Source of the DNA: Thraustochytrium sp. TN22 | Lineage: Eukaryota > Sar > Bigyra > Thraustochytrida > Thraustochytriidae | Reading direction: 5' to 3' | DNA length: 64,000 nt | Assembly: GCA_013306675.1 (NCBI GenBank) | Contig: JABLUY010000169.1 | Span: 21,874-85,873, forward strand | Part shown: positions 37,435-47,188 of the stretch, in pieces | Layout of the letters: every line of letters begins with the position of its first letter | Position numbering within the stretch: position 1 is the first letter of the stretch | Translations under genes and position numbers: made by a program | Notes under the pieces: model-generated | The model's input: only the letters and a program-made list of their open reading frames with translations | Told to the model about the DNA's origin: nothing | Database searches by the model: none

Positions 37435-39321
37435 TCATGTTGGGGAGGCATGGCGCGGGCCGAGCTGCTCCACGACGGCGCGGAGCTGCGCAACCATGTG
37501 CTGCTGTGGCGCCGGCGGCGCCGACTTCGTCCTGACCGCGTGTACAAAGGCGAGGAGATGGACGTCCCGCGAAAGCGAGTCGAGGGCCTGCGTAAAGTGC
37601 GGCCGCTGCGCCTTGGTGAGCCCCTTCCAAAACAGCGGGAAGGTGCCGTGCGCCTTGGCGCGTCGTGCGAGAGGCCGATGGAGGCGACCACTGGCAGACC
37701 CGTACACGTTGGGAGGAAAGGAGGCCGACACGTTGCTTTGGTGGTGCGGGGCGCGCGACATGGGCTCGTGTGGGGTCTCGGCGCTCACGATGAGCGGGTC
37801 GCACATGGTCGAGGAGCTGCTGTAGGGCTGCGGCAAGAAGCGTAGTGGAATGTCCACGTACTTGCTGAGCAGGCTTACAAAGTGAGCAAGGTAGCCGAGC
37901 GCCGTGGCGACCTGCTCCTCCTCGAAGGACCCTAGCGACGCGGCGTCCATGGGCGCCGCCGGTACTCGGAGCCCGCGGATCGTGTACACCCAGCCGCCGG
38001 CGCCGCCATCTGCGGAGCGCTCCTGCAGCGGGTACACGCGCGCGAGCGTGCGGAGCATGCTGATGCGGTGCGCGCGAAGCATGATGCGCTCGCGGGCGAG
38101 GGCGCGCCGGGCGACAGTTTCCCGGCCTGCGGCCTCGGCCGCGGCCCGGCCGTCGGTCTGCTCTGCGAGCGTTGCGCCGGCCCGCGCCAAGGCGTCGAGG
38201 CGTTCCGCGAGCGCTTTGCGCCGCTCCGCGAGCGCATCGCGCAGCTCCTCGCAGGCGTCGGTCAGACGCCTGCGCTCGGCCGCAAGCGCCGCGGCCCGAC
38301 GTCTTCGCGCGCTCGCCTCCACGCTGGCGCGCAGGCGCTGCGTCCTGGCGGCCACGAGCTCCCGCACACGTGCCTCCACGGCGCGCGCGGCCTCCTGCTT
38401 GGCCAGGAGCTCCTGCATGCTCGTCAGCATCGCTTCGTACACTTCACGGCCGCCCAGAGCGCGGGCGACCTCCTCAGGCCCAGGTAGAGCGTTGCACTCT
38501 CTTGATTCTGCTGCTGCTGCTGCTGCTGCTCCTGCGGCCGTGGGAGATGCAGCATCAGTTGTAGCCGACGGATCGGCGTCTGCATGACTGCCCTCATCAG
38601 CAGCGCCTTGACCCTTCTTTTTCTTGGTGTCATCATCGTTGTCGTCGTCGTCGTCGACCGCCCGAAAGAGCATGAGGCTGTGTCCGTGGTGCTCCTTGGC
38701 TGAGCGCCGGCCTCGCCGCCAGACCACGGGCGGCTCGGCACCCTCTTCAGCCGTCGGTGACGGCGTCTCGTCGTCCTGTACATGCGGCAACTTGCCAGGC
38801 CAGATGCCCACGAGGACGTCGTTCGCGCGCTGGCCGTTTAGCAGATGCAGCTCTGCCGTGGACAGCGCGGTGGACTGCAGGCGGTCCATGCGCACGGCGC
38901 GCTCCAAAACGAGCTGGCCTTCTCCAGGCGCGCGTGCGTGGTGGTAAGGAAAGCCATCGAGGGCGCTGTCCTCGTGCGCGCGCTCGCACTCGCGCTCTCG
39001 CGGCAGCGCCAGCACTCGCAGGCGCAGTGGCTCGTCCCAGCGCGGCGCCTCATCCTCGGGCTGCGCCACCTCCGGCCACCGCGTGCGCGTAATGCGCGAG
39101 CGCAGCGTCCACGTCGGGTTCCGCGACTCGCGCACCACGCCGGACCTGTACACGAGCTGCGGCCCGCGCCACAGCTCGCAGTACACGTCCGTCAGCCGCG
39201 GCAGCTGCGCCGCCGCCAGGTTCCGCACCGACACCGCCCCGCACACGTCCAGCAGCAGGAACCGCTGCAGCGACGCCTCCGCCTCGGCTTCCGCCGCTGC
39301 CTCGGCCTCCGCCGCCGCCAT
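37435..39321 (-). CDS. UVRAG: UVRAG / Vps38-like subunit of the class III PI3-kinase complex
   Basis: 628 aa from Met at 39321 (MAAAEAEAAAEAEAEASLQR); the frame reaches 39474 through a basic extension that is less likely. A C2-like region (about 17-200) has RFLLLDVCGAVSVRNLAA, LPRLTDVYCELWRGPQLVYR, SRNPTWTL and LHLLNGQ; it is followed by an Asp/Lys/Ala low-complexity linker (about 220-280), a coiled coil rich in Arg/Ala/Glu (about 305-425) and a C-terminal BARA2-like domain with YTIRGLRVPAAP, EEEQVATALGYLAHFVSLLS, KYVDIPLRFLPQPYSSSS and HGTFPLFWKGLTKAQRPHFT. The ATALGYLAH.V.LLS.Y.DIPLRF signature is characteristic of UVRAG. In other eukaryotes it binds Beclin 1/Vps30 and Vps34-Vps15 to make PI3P on endosomes and autophagosomes. 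The ALxxLxHDVHLLAF motif near the end fits the family. Confidence 0.86.
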   Translation of the reverse strand: MAAAEAEAAAEAEAEASLQRFLLLDVCGAVSVRNLAAAQLPRLTDVYCELWRGPQLVYRSGVVRESRNPTWTLRSRITRTRWPEVAQPEDEAPRWDEPLRLRVLALPRERECERAHEDSALDGFPYHHARAPGEGQLVLERAVRMDRLQSTALSTAELHLLNGQRANDVLVGIWPGKLPHVQDDETPSPTAEEGAEPPVVWRRGRRSAKEHHGHSLMLFRAVDDDDDNDDDTKKKKGQGAADEGSHADADPSATTDAASPTAAGAAAAAAAESRECNALPGPEEVARALGGREVYEAMLTSMQELLAKQEAARAVEARVRELVAARTQRLRASVEASARRRRAAALAAERRRLTDACEELRDALAERRKALAERLDALARAGATLAEQTDGRAAAEAAGRETVARRALARERIMLRAHRISMLRTLARVYPLQERSADGGAGGWVYTIRGLRVPAAPMDAASLGSFEEEQVATALGYLAHFVSLLSKYVDIPLRFLPQPYSSSSTMCDPLIVSAETPHEPMSRAPHHQSNVSASFPPNVYGSASGRLHRPLARRAKAHGTFPLFWKGLTKAQRPHFTQALDSLSRDVHLLAFVHAVRTKSAPPAPQQHMVAQLRAVVEQLGPRHASPT

Positions 39322-40782
39322 TCCTCTGCGCTGCGCCGCCGCGCGCCGCGCCGCCGCCGCGCCGTGCTGCCGCTTTGATCGCGTCTTGCTGCCGCGGGCC
39401 TCGGCTTCCCGGCTGGGCCTCTTCTTGGGCCGCTTTCCGTTGGATGTGCAGATAGATGTACATGCATCAAGCAAGCACGATCAATCCTCGCGAGCGCGGC
39501 CTCCGAGCTGCGCCTTCGTGGTCGAGCAGACCCTCAACTCCATGCCCAAGAGTTCTCCTGCACGATCCTGCCTGTCTTGGCTGGGCCGCGCTGTCTCGAC
39601 CTCTTTCAAGGCCCAGTTCTTCAGCGAGGACACGCCTTTCGCCCTTGGCCGCGCTCACCGCTCGCTCCAGCCCACGCCCACTGGCAGGCAGCCAAGCCCA
39701 AGCCCATGGCATGCCGAGCCTCGCCAGTGCAGTGGCAGCCTACCTCACCGTCCTGCGCGCTCGCCAGCCTCGCGCACCGCGCCCCGATCGCGGCAGGACA
39801 CTCGCTGCGCGTCCCGCCGCGTTCGGCGCCTGCGATCGATGCCGACCTGCAAGCGCGCTCTCCTTCCCTCCGGGTCAGCCTGCGATGACCGGGGCGCCAT
39901 GGCAAGATCGCGCGGCGCGGGGCGGGCGGCGCGAGCGCAAGTGCGGCGGCCGGCCACGGCTCGGCTCGCGCGGCGGCCGGGCGGCGGCGCGCAGTCCCGG
40001 GACTGCGCGCGGGCGCGGGACGGCAGGGGCGCGCGGCCGGGTCCCGCTCGATTCCGCACTTGCGGCGCGGCGCGGCCCTTGCGCGCAAGGGCAAGCGCCA
40101 CTTGCGCGAGACGCGCGGCCACTTGCGGCGCCGCCGCCCTGGCCGTTCGGCGCCGGCGCCAGTTGCCGTGGCTGCTGAGGACGAGGGGAGGAGCGGGAGC
40201 AGAGAGAGCTGATCAGCCTGAGAGAGAGGAGGAGCAAAACCGCATTCGGTCGCCCCCGCGCACTGCCTGCAGCAGGGCCCGCGGCGAGGGCGGCGCGCCC
40301 TGCAGCGCGCGCGCGCTCCCGCGTCAGCGTGCGGCGGCGCTCGGCGAGGCGAGGCGCCGCTCCGAGGCGCGCGGATTTGAATTTTTGAACGGGCGCGCAG
40401 CAGCGGCCTCGTGACGGGACGGTGACGGCATCCGCTCGGTCGCCAAAACACCATCCAGCCAGCCAGCCGCGGCACAGGCCCCCTGCTCAGTCTCGTCTCG
40501 TCTCGGTTCGTCTCGTCTCGTCTCGTCTCGTCGCGTCGCGTCTCGTCTCGTCTCGTCGACGCGACGCGGCTCGACTCCGCCGGCTCGGCTGGGCTCGGCT
40601 CGCGCGTGGCGTAGACCGCGCCGGCGTCGGCCTCTGCGTCTCTGCGACTGCGCGACTGACTGGGCGTTGGCCGGGTCGAGGGAACGGGCTCGGGCGTCCG
40701 GCCTGCCCGGTCTCCGCGTCAGGAGGCGCTCTGCTCTGCTCTCGCCGCGCCGACTCGCCTGGCGTCCGGCGGCGCGGGCAGC
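39322..40782. promoter_or_regulatory. Divergent region between UVRAG-like and NACHT-ankyrin genes
   Basis: 1461 bp, very GC-rich in 39900-40400. Contains a TCTCG pentamer run (40490-40558) upstream of the NACHT-ankyrin start codon at 40783. No gene is supported; overlapping frames on both strands are compositional artefacts. Confidence 0.4.
40490..40558. repeat. (TCTCG)n pentanucleotide run
   Basis: About 13 units of TCTCG with TCGCG variants, about 225-290 bp upstream of the NACHT-ankyrin ATG. Confidence 0.93.
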
Positions 40783-43700
40783 ATGAGCAAGGCGCGCGAG
40801 GTGCGGCGGCTGCTGGCGGAGGTCAAGGCCAAGCACAGCACGTACCTCGACCCGTTCAGCTGCGAGGAGCTGGAGATCTGGGAGAACGGCGAGAAGGTGA
40901 TCGTCACGCGCGACGAGGACGGGGAGGAGGGCCCGGGCGGCGCGCGGGACGCGGCGGCGGGATGGCACGAGCAAGGCGCGCAGATGCCGGCGCCGATGCT
41001 GGAGGAAGACGCGCTGTTGTCAGTGTTTAGCGAGGTGGCGCAGCGACTGTTCCCGAGCGACTTTGATTTCCGCTCGCGCCGACGTGTGCTGGTGGTGGGC
41101 GGGCCGTCGAGTGGCAAGACCATGATGCTGAAGCACCTGGCCTTGATGTGCGCCACGCTGCAGGACATCCGTCGCGGCGGCGAGGCGCGCGCCTTCGTGC
41201 CGCTCGTGCTGAGCGTCGCGGACGTGACGGCCTTCGCGCGCGACGCCCAGTTTGGCGCCGAGGACGACGTGCTGCCCGCGTACCTGGACCGCAAGCACGC
41301 GGGCGACTTCGCGCGCGCCTCCCTCGTGCGCTCGCTGCTGGCGTCCGGGCGTGCCTGGCTGCTGCTGGACGGCCTGGACGAGGCCGTGGACGCGGTGGCG
41401 CTGACGGCGTTAGTCGCCTCGCTCGGCCGGCTCTGCGCACGTGCGCCGCTCCTGCGCGTGGTGGTCACCGCGCGCCATGGCGCCGAGGATTGCGTGCACC
41501 GCGCGGACCTGGCGATGCTCGGCTTCGAACGCCTCCGCATGCGCTCGCTCACGACGGAACTGGCCGAGGCCATGCTCACGCGCCGCCTGTGCGGCACGCC
41601 CGGCTCGGTTCTTTTCCCGCACCCAGAGCACCTGCCGGACTGGCTGCGCGCCGAGCTGCGCCGCCCCATGTACCGACTGTTCCGCAAGAGTCCGCTCGCA
41701 CTCACTTTGCTCGTGAACCTGCTGCAGGAGTTCGACCGCGAGTTTGGCGCGCAGGTGGGCGAGTCGGAGTCGGCACTCGCATCTTCTGCGACCCTGGCAG
41801 GCGCCGCCACCGGCGTCGCGACTCTGTCGCGCGCGGTGGCCGACGTGAACTTCGACGGCTCCTCGCTGACCGTGGACACGGACGCGCCCAAGGTGGCTGG
41901 CGGCGACGAGGCGGAGGACGAGGACGAGCAGGGGAGGACCGCGCAGCAGGCCCTGGAGCGCGCTCGCAATGCCGCCATGGAGGTGCATTACAAGCAGTCG
42001 TGCCCGGGCGTGAGCCTGGCGACGCCGTTCTCGCGCGTGGACCTGCTGCGGCGCGCCATCGTCAAGCTGCTCCGCTGGCAGCCCGTCGAGCGGCACAACA
42101 AGACCACCTGCAAGTCGCCGGCGCACGCGGGCCGTGGCGGCTCCCGCAGCCCGGTGGCGCGCAGGAACATCAAGATCTTCTCGACCGGGTCGTCAAAGGC
42201 GCTGGCGCTCCAGGTGCCATCGCCACTGTTGGCCAACTCTTTCGAGGAGGTGGATCCACACGTGCTTGAGCTGCTGCAGATCGTGGCCTACGCGACCCAT
42301 GAGCGCGGCACGCGCGAGCTGCGCTTGCGCGACTTGCAGATTGCGGCGGGGCGCTGCGCGGACCGCGAGGGCGCGGCGCGCGCTCTGCGCACCCTGGTGC
42401 AGCGCATCGAGGCCAAGGAGGTGCCGCTCTTCACGGTGGAGGACCGCGAAGACTTCGTGCAGGAGGAGACGCTCGAGCAGCGCCAACACCAGCAGCCGCG
42501 CGAGCCCTTTCGCGCGTCTGCACCGGCCGACGAGCTCAAGCGCCGCGGCATCGTGATGTTCTTGCACCTCTCGATACAGGAGCACCTCTGCGCGGAGTAC
42601 ATCGCAAACGCCCTGCTCTCGATTGTGGACGAGGCTACGGTGCGCGAGGACGCCGGCGCGGGCGCACGGCCTCTGCGCGCCGAGCGCTGGTCGCGGCGCC
42701 GCGCACGTTCGCTCGTGGTCGCGCCCATGGGCGGGCTCGCGCCGGTCTCAGCTTCGGCGCCCAGCCACGCGCGCCGCCTCTCGGTGCCCGATGCACGGCC
42801 GCCCGCCAGCCCGCTAGACCTGCGCGAGGAGCCCGAGCTCCGCCAGCGCGTGCGGGAGGAGGTGGAGCGTCTTCTCCTGGGTCACTTTGAGCCGACCATG
42901 TACCGTGTGTGCAAGGACTGGTGGCACCCGGTCGTGCTGCTGGCGCTGGACCTGGTCGCGGAGCAGGCGCCGGCTGCACCGCGGGGCGGCGGCCTCTTCG
43001 ACGCCATCATCGAGGTCATCGTGAGCTCGTGCCAGCGTCTGGAGCAGTTCGGGCTGGGCCGCGCGCCGACGGCGCTGCAGTCCTTCTGGCTGGCAGCCGC
43101 GGCGCACGGCAACGTGCGCGTGGCGCGCGCGCTCATGCGGCGCGTCGGCGTGCAGCTTCTGCTGCAGAGCGCCAATGCGGAGCAAAACAACGCGCTGCAC
43201 CTGGCGGCCATCAACAACCAGCCGGACATTATTCAGCTTCTCATGGCGGACTCCAGCGTCGACGCCGACTTTTTGGATCGCAACAACGCGCACGGCTGGG
43301 ACCCGAGCAACATGGCCATGATCTTCAACCACACCTACTGCTTCCGCCTACTGTGCTGGACGGACGGCGACAAGGTCGCCGAGATGTGCTCAGAGCAGCG
43401 CCGCCCGGCCTTGGTGGACGCGGCGATGAAGGGCAACCTCGACAAGGTGCGCGAGCTGCTGCGCGAGGACGAGGAGGACGAGGAGGACGAAGACCCGACC
43501 TCGACCAGCGTCGTGGCTTCGTGCGCCCGTGCGCACCGGCGCGCTGGCGCGGCCAGCGCGAAGAGCAGCAGCCCGCGGACCGGCGGCGCCGAGGAGAGCG
43601 AATACAAGGTCGCGGAATCGGCGGAGACGAGCAGCGCGGCGGCTGACACGGCCAACAAGGAGAACGCAGACGGCGCACAGCGCAGCGCGACGCCGCGAGG

Positions 43701-44763
43701 TAGCGGCGCCAGCAAGGAGCGGCGCCGGCGTGTGGCGATGGGCATGAGCTGTGGCGCCGCCTCGCCACGGCACGCTGCGAGCGTCGCGACCGCTGCGCTC
43801 GCGAGGCGGCGCCGGCGCCGGTCTGCGCGTCGCTGGCCGGGCTTCATCAACAAGCGCGGGTCCTCGAGTATGACCGCGCTCATGTGGGCGGCGCGCAACG
43901 GGCACGTGGAGATTGTGGACGAGCTCCTCCGTCGGGGCGCGAACGTAAAGCTGCGCGCGCAGGGCATTTCCGCGCTCATCTTCGCCGTGGAGTCGGGTCA
44001 CGTGGAATGCGTGGAGCGACTGCTCGCGGCGGGTGCCGACCCGATGGACCGGACCTCGGACGACGACTCCTCGCTGCTGTGCGCCTGCTCCTTTGGCTTC
44101 GACGACGTTGCCAAGGTGCTCATCAACGCGGGCGCCTCGGCGCTGGAGGCGCTCGTGGTTTCTTGCGTGCAGGGCAAAAACTCGACGATCCGCTCGCTCG
44201 TGGACGCTGACCTCGTGGACATTAACACGGTGTGGCAGGACCTGATGGTGACGCCACTAGCCGGCGCCTGCGTGGCCGGCCACTTGTCCACCGTGCGGCT
44301 GCTGCTGGCGCTGGGCGCGGACCCGAACGTGCCTATCGACGTCGAGTACGGCACCACGGCGCTCATGCTGGCCTGCCACATGGGCAACCTGGACGTGGTG
44401 CAGAGTATGATTGACGCTGGCGCCGAGGTGAACGTGCGCGCGCCGCCCTCGTCGCAGTGCGCCGTGGCCAACGGCCGCGACCAGACGCCGGTTTCCATGG
44501 CTCACGAGAACGGCCACCATGAGGTGGAGCGCCTGCTCCGTTCTCGTGGTGGCAAAAAGTACGTCCCGGTGGACCTCGAGTTTTATGAGTGGCTCGGCGG
44601 CCAGGTTCGGTACCCGGACATGGCGTCGGATCTGGTCGCTCGGCGTCGCGCTGGTGCATCGCTTCGAGACGTGCTTCGCGAGGACCCGTACATTCACCGC
44701 GCGGACCTGCGCGCGTGGCAGTTTCTTGGTGGTCGCACGCAGGGCGAGGCGGCTTGGAACTGA
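40783..44763 (+). CDS. NACHT STAND NTPase with C-terminal ankyrin repeats (NLR-like)
   Basis: 1326 aa, single exon, start MSKAREVRRLLAEVKAKHST. An unrecognised 85-residue head (including acidic RDEDGEEGP) is followed by a NACHT domain: Walker A GGPSSGKT (106-113), FVPLVLSV strand, Walker B LLLDGLDEA (193-201), sensor VVVTARHG, PALTLL-like KSPLALTLLV and, near 591, FLHLSIQEHLCAEYI, the winged-helix end of NACHT proteins. An extended helical region carries a low-complexity insert (about 895-1030). Ankyrin repeats lie at about 780-870 and 1035-1250: NNALHLAAINNQPDIIQLLM, MTALMWAARNGHVEIVDELL, TALMLACHMGNLDVV. The layout effector-NACHT-repeats is that of NLR-type immune or incompatibility switches in animals, plants, fungi and bacteria. 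No known effector domain is recognised at the N-terminus. Function is inferred from architecture. Confidence 0.88.
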   Translation: MSKAREVRRLLAEVKAKHSTYLDPFSCEELEIWENGEKVIVTRDEDGEEGPGGARDAAAGWHEQGAQMPAPMLEEDALLSVFSEVAQRLFPSDFDFRSRRRVLVVGGPSSGKTMMLKHLALMCATLQDIRRGGEARAFVPLVLSVADVTAFARDAQFGAEDDVLPAYLDRKHAGDFARASLVRSLLASGRAWLLLDGLDEAVDAVALTALVASLGRLCARAPLLRVVVTARHGAEDCVHRADLAMLGFERLRMRSLTTELAEAMLTRRLCGTPGSVLFPHPEHLPDWLRAELRRPMYRLFRKSPLALTLLVNLLQEFDREFGAQVGESESALASSATLAGAATGVATLSRAVADVNFDGSSLTVDTDAPKVAGGDEAEDEDEQGRTAQQALERARNAAMEVHYKQSCPGVSLATPFSRVDLLRRAIVKLLRWQPVERHNKTTCKSPAHAGRGGSRSPVARRNIKIFSTGSSKALALQVPSPLLANSFEEVDPHVLELLQIVAYATHERGTRELRLRDLQIAAGRCADREGAARALRTLVQRIEAKEVPLFTVEDREDFVQEETLEQRQHQQPREPFRASAPADELKRRGIVMFLHLSIQEHLCAEYIANALLSIVDEATVREDAGAGARPLRAERWSRRRARSLVVAPMGGLAPVSASAPSHARRLSVPDARPPASPLDLREEPELRQRVREEVERLLLGHFEPTMYRVCKDWWHPVVLLALDLVAEQAPAAPRGGGLFDAIIEVIVSSCQRLEQFGLGRAPTALQSFWLAAAAHGNVRVARALMRRVGVQLLLQSANAEQNNALHLAAINNQPDIIQLLMADSSVDADFLDRNNAHGWDPSNMAMIFNHTYCFRLLCWTDGDKVAEMCSEQRRPALVDAAMKGNLDKVRELLREDEEDEEDEDPTSTSVVASCARAHRRAGAASAKSSSPRTGGAEESEYKVAESAETSSAAADTANKENADGAQRSATPRGSGASKERRRRVAMGMSCGAASPRHAASVATAALARRRRRRSARRWPGFINKRGSSSMTALMWAARNGHVEIVDELLRRGANVKLRAQGISALIFAVESGHVECVERLLAAGADPMDRTSDDDSSLLCACSFGFDDVAKVLINAGASALEALVVSCVQGKNSTIRSLVDADLVDINTVWQDLMVTPLAGACVAGHLSTVRLLLALGADPNVPIDVEYGTTALMLACHMGNLDVVQSMIDAGAEVNVRAPPSSQCAVANGRDQTPVSMAHENGHHEVERLLRSRGGKKYVPVDLEFYEWLGGQVRYPDMASDLVARRRAGASLRDVLREDPYIHRADLRAWQFLGGRTQGEAAWN

Positions 44764-44839
44764 TGTGGCCTCGAACTGCTGCCGCAGATCTCCTACTCCT
44801 ACTGATGTGGCCTCGGACTGCTGCCGCAGATCTCCTCCT
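44761..44839. repeat. 42-bp tandem duplication starting at the NACHT-ankyrin stop codon
   Basis: tgatgtggcctcg(a/g)actgct begins at 44761 and again at 44803; both go on through gccgcagatctcct. The first TGA is the stop codon of the NACHT-ankyrin gene. Confidence 0.9.
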
Positions 44840-44856
44840 AACTTGCATTTACAATT

Positions 44857-44895
<39 letters not shown>

Positions 44896-45233
44896 AGAAA
44901 GAGACTGCTAAAGTTAGCTGGCTGCCATGATGTGACCTTGGAATGAAGATTCACTTTTTAGTACTACTTCCCCCCACCGGAGGCAAAGCATGAGTGTGTA
45001 TGACTTTCTGGCTGATGAGTGTGTATGACTTTCTGGCTGATGAGTGTGTGAGACTTTCTGGGACGCGAACTCCCTACTGCATCGTGAGTGTTGGATGGTT
45101 GGATTATGTGTGTAAGTAAGGTAAAATCCGTGACGCAAATTTGGAGCGTGACTACTTGCTTGCAAGACAGGCTCCCTCGTTTGGGCGCCGACTCCGCGCG
45201 CAGACGCGCGAACGAACGGAAAGAGGGGTAGAT
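44764..45233. other. Intergenic with (GA)n and a 25-bp tandem repeat
   Basis: Between the convergent NACHT-ankyrin (plus) and succinyl-CoA synthetase (minus) genes. (GA)n at 44859-44890 and 25-bp repeat at 44991-45062. More AT-rich than the surrounding genes. No gene seen. Confidence 0.5.
44991..45062. repeat. 25-bp tandem repeat, about 2.9 copies
   Basis: Units start tgagtgtgtatgactttctgg at 44991 and 45016, with a third, slightly changed copy from 45041 (tgagtgtgtgagactttctg). Confidence 0.94.
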
Positions 45234-46511
45234 TTAGTTGGAGAGCTTGACGGCGAGGGCGGCGGCCTTGTCGAGGTCGTCCTCGAGCTCGAGCTTGACG
45301 TCGGAGCCGGAGAGGATCTCGTGGGCCTTCTCGACGTTGGTGCCCTGCAGGCGCACGACGAGGGGCTTCTTGAGGCCAATGGCCTTGGCAGCAGCCACCA
45401 TGCCCTCGGCGATGATGTCGCAGCGCATGATGCCGCCGAAGATGTTGACGAGGATGGTCTTGACCTTGGGGTCGTTGTTGAGGAGCTCAAAGGCCTTCTG
45501 CACAGCGTCCTTGGTGGCGCCGCCGCCAAGGTCGAGGAAGTTGGAGGCCGAACCGCCGTGGAGGGTGACAATGTCGAGGGTGCTCATGGCGAGGCCGGCG
45601 CCGTTGACCATGCAGCCCACCTTGCCGTCGAGGCCAATGTAGTTGAGGCCGTACTTGGAGGCCTCGACCTCACGCGGGTCCTCCTGGGCGCGGTCACGGT
45701 AGGCGAAGATGTCCTTCTGGCGGTACTCGGCGTTGTCGTCGAAGTTGAGCTTGGCGTCACTGCAGAAGACGCCGCCGTCCTCGGTCTCGGCGAGCGGGTT
45801 GATCTCGACCTGGGTGCAGTCGCACTCGAGGAAGAGGTTGTACAGGTTCTTCATGACCTTCTTGGCGTTGGCGTGCGCCTCGCCCTCGAACTCGAGGTTG
45901 CGCGCCAGGCGGTCCAGCTGGTCGTCCTGGAGGCCGCTCATGATGTCGACGTGCTCCTGGAAGATCTTCTCCGGGGTCTCCTCGGCGACCTCCTCGATGT
46001 TCATGCCGCCGGCGGGGGAGCCCACCAGGGTCACGCCCACGTTGGTGCGGTCCAGGAGGATGCTAAAGTACGTCTCGCGCTTGATCTTGAGGCGCTCCAT
46101 GAGGAGCACGCGCTCGCACGGCTTGCCCTCCTCGCCGGTCTGCTTGGTCACGAGCAGCTGGCCGAGCATCTTGCCGGCGATCTCCTGCACCTCCTCGCCG
46201 GTGGACGCCATCTGGACACCGCCCTGGTAGCCGTTCTTGAAGGTGCCGCGGCCGCGGCCGCCGGCCAGGACCTGCGCCTTGACCACCACGTCCTTGCCCA
46301 GCTGGCCCTTGTCGTACACGGCCTTGGCGTCGCCCGCCGAGGTCGCCGACTCGTTCTTGGGCACCGGCACGTCGAACTTCTGCATCACCTCCATGCTGGC
46401 GTACTCATGGATGTTCAGGTTGCGCGTCTGCGTCATGCGCAGCAGCTGCGCGCCGCGCGCCGGCCGCCCCACCGACGTCGCCAGCCGCGAGAACCCGCCC
46501 AGGCCCGACAT
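45234..46511 (-). CDS. Succinyl-CoA synthetase (ligase) beta subunit, mitochondrial
   Basis: 425 aa from Met at 46511 (MSGLGGFSRLATSVGRPARG); the presequence-like N-terminus (Arg, Ser, Gly, no acids for 35 residues) precedes the mature start RNLNIHEYASMEVM. ATP-grasp domain: VVVKAQVLAGGRGRGTFKNG (nucleotide loop), EINPLAETEDG, then the ligase-CoA domain with GCMVNGAGLAMSTLDIVTLH, GGSASNFLDLGGGATKDAVQ, and ILVNIFGGIMRCDIIAEGMV. It forms the alpha-beta enzyme that makes succinate and ATP or GTP in the citric-acid cycle. Whether it is ADP- or GDP-specific cannot be told. Length and motifs are normal. The frame extends far upstream on the minus strand, but that is 5' flank made of repeats. Confidence 0.96.
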   Translation of the reverse strand: MSGLGGFSRLATSVGRPARGAQLLRMTQTRNLNIHEYASMEVMQKFDVPVPKNESATSAGDAKAVYDKGQLGKDVVVKAQVLAGGRGRGTFKNGYQGGVQMASTGEEVQEIAGKMLGQLLVTKQTGEEGKPCERVLLMERLKIKRETYFSILLDRTNVGVTLVGSPAGGMNIEEVAEETPEKIFQEHVDIMSGLQDDQLDRLARNLEFEGEAHANAKKVMKNLYNLFLECDCTQVEINPLAETEDGGVFCSDAKLNFDDNAEYRQKDIFAYRDRAQEDPREVEASKYGLNYIGLDGKVGCMVNGAGLAMSTLDIVTLHGGSASNFLDLGGGATKDAVQKAFELLNNDPKVKTILVNIFGGIMRCDIIAEGMVAAAKAIGLKKPLVVRLQGTNVEKAHEILSGSDVKLELEDDLDKAAALAVKLSN

Positions 46512-46814
46512 CTCGACTGCTCGCTGCGCTGCCGCTCCGCCTGCTCCGCCGCTCTCTTCTGCGATGCGATGCGAAGCGACCGCGCGCCTGTCTGTCAGTC
46601 CTCCGCGCTCCGCTGCCGCTCTGCCCGAGGCCTCCTCCGCCTCCCCGCCCTCCTCCCCTGCTTCCTTCCAGTCCGCCGCCGCTCTTGCGCAAGCTCGTGC
46701 GCAAGCACCACCTGCAGCGACCCGCATCCGCGAGAGGGGGACCGCGAGCGAGAGCGCGCGCGAGCCAGAGAGGCCGCCAGCGCGCGGGCCGAGCGCGAGG
46801 GCCGCAGCGCGGTG

Positions 46815-46890
46815 CGGCGGGCGCGGCGCGGCGCGGCGCAGCGCAGCGCAGCGCGGCGCAGCGCGGCGCGGCACAGCGCAGCACGGCGCA
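46815..46890. repeat. GCGGC/GCAGC pentanucleotide array
   Basis: About 15 imperfect pentamers, 300 bp upstream of the succinyl-CoA synthetase start; same unit type as before STI1 and PRP22. Confidence 0.88.
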
Positions 46891-47152
46891 GCGCGAGCGT
46901 CGGTGACCACGTCTCTATCTTCTCTCGGCTCGGCGCAGCGAGGCAGCGCTTCCTGCTCCTCGCACGCACGCATGCATGCTGCGCCAACCAACGGTGCCAG
47001 CGCGCGCTCGCCGCTGCGGGCGCTCGCGCGGGCCCGCGGCGTGCGCGGGCCTCGCGCGGCAGCCGTCGCTCGTCCTGCGCCCGCCTTGCGCGCCGCGCGC
47101 GCGCGCCGCGCCTCCTGGGCGCGCATGCCTGCATCCGCGCGGCTCGCGGCTG

Positions 47153-47188
47153 CGCCATCCATCCATCCATCCATCCATCCATCCATCC
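47153..47188. repeat. (CCAT)n tetranucleotide run
   Basis: About nine units of CCAT. Similar runs are at about 24254-24277 and 32541-32573. Confidence 0.92.
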
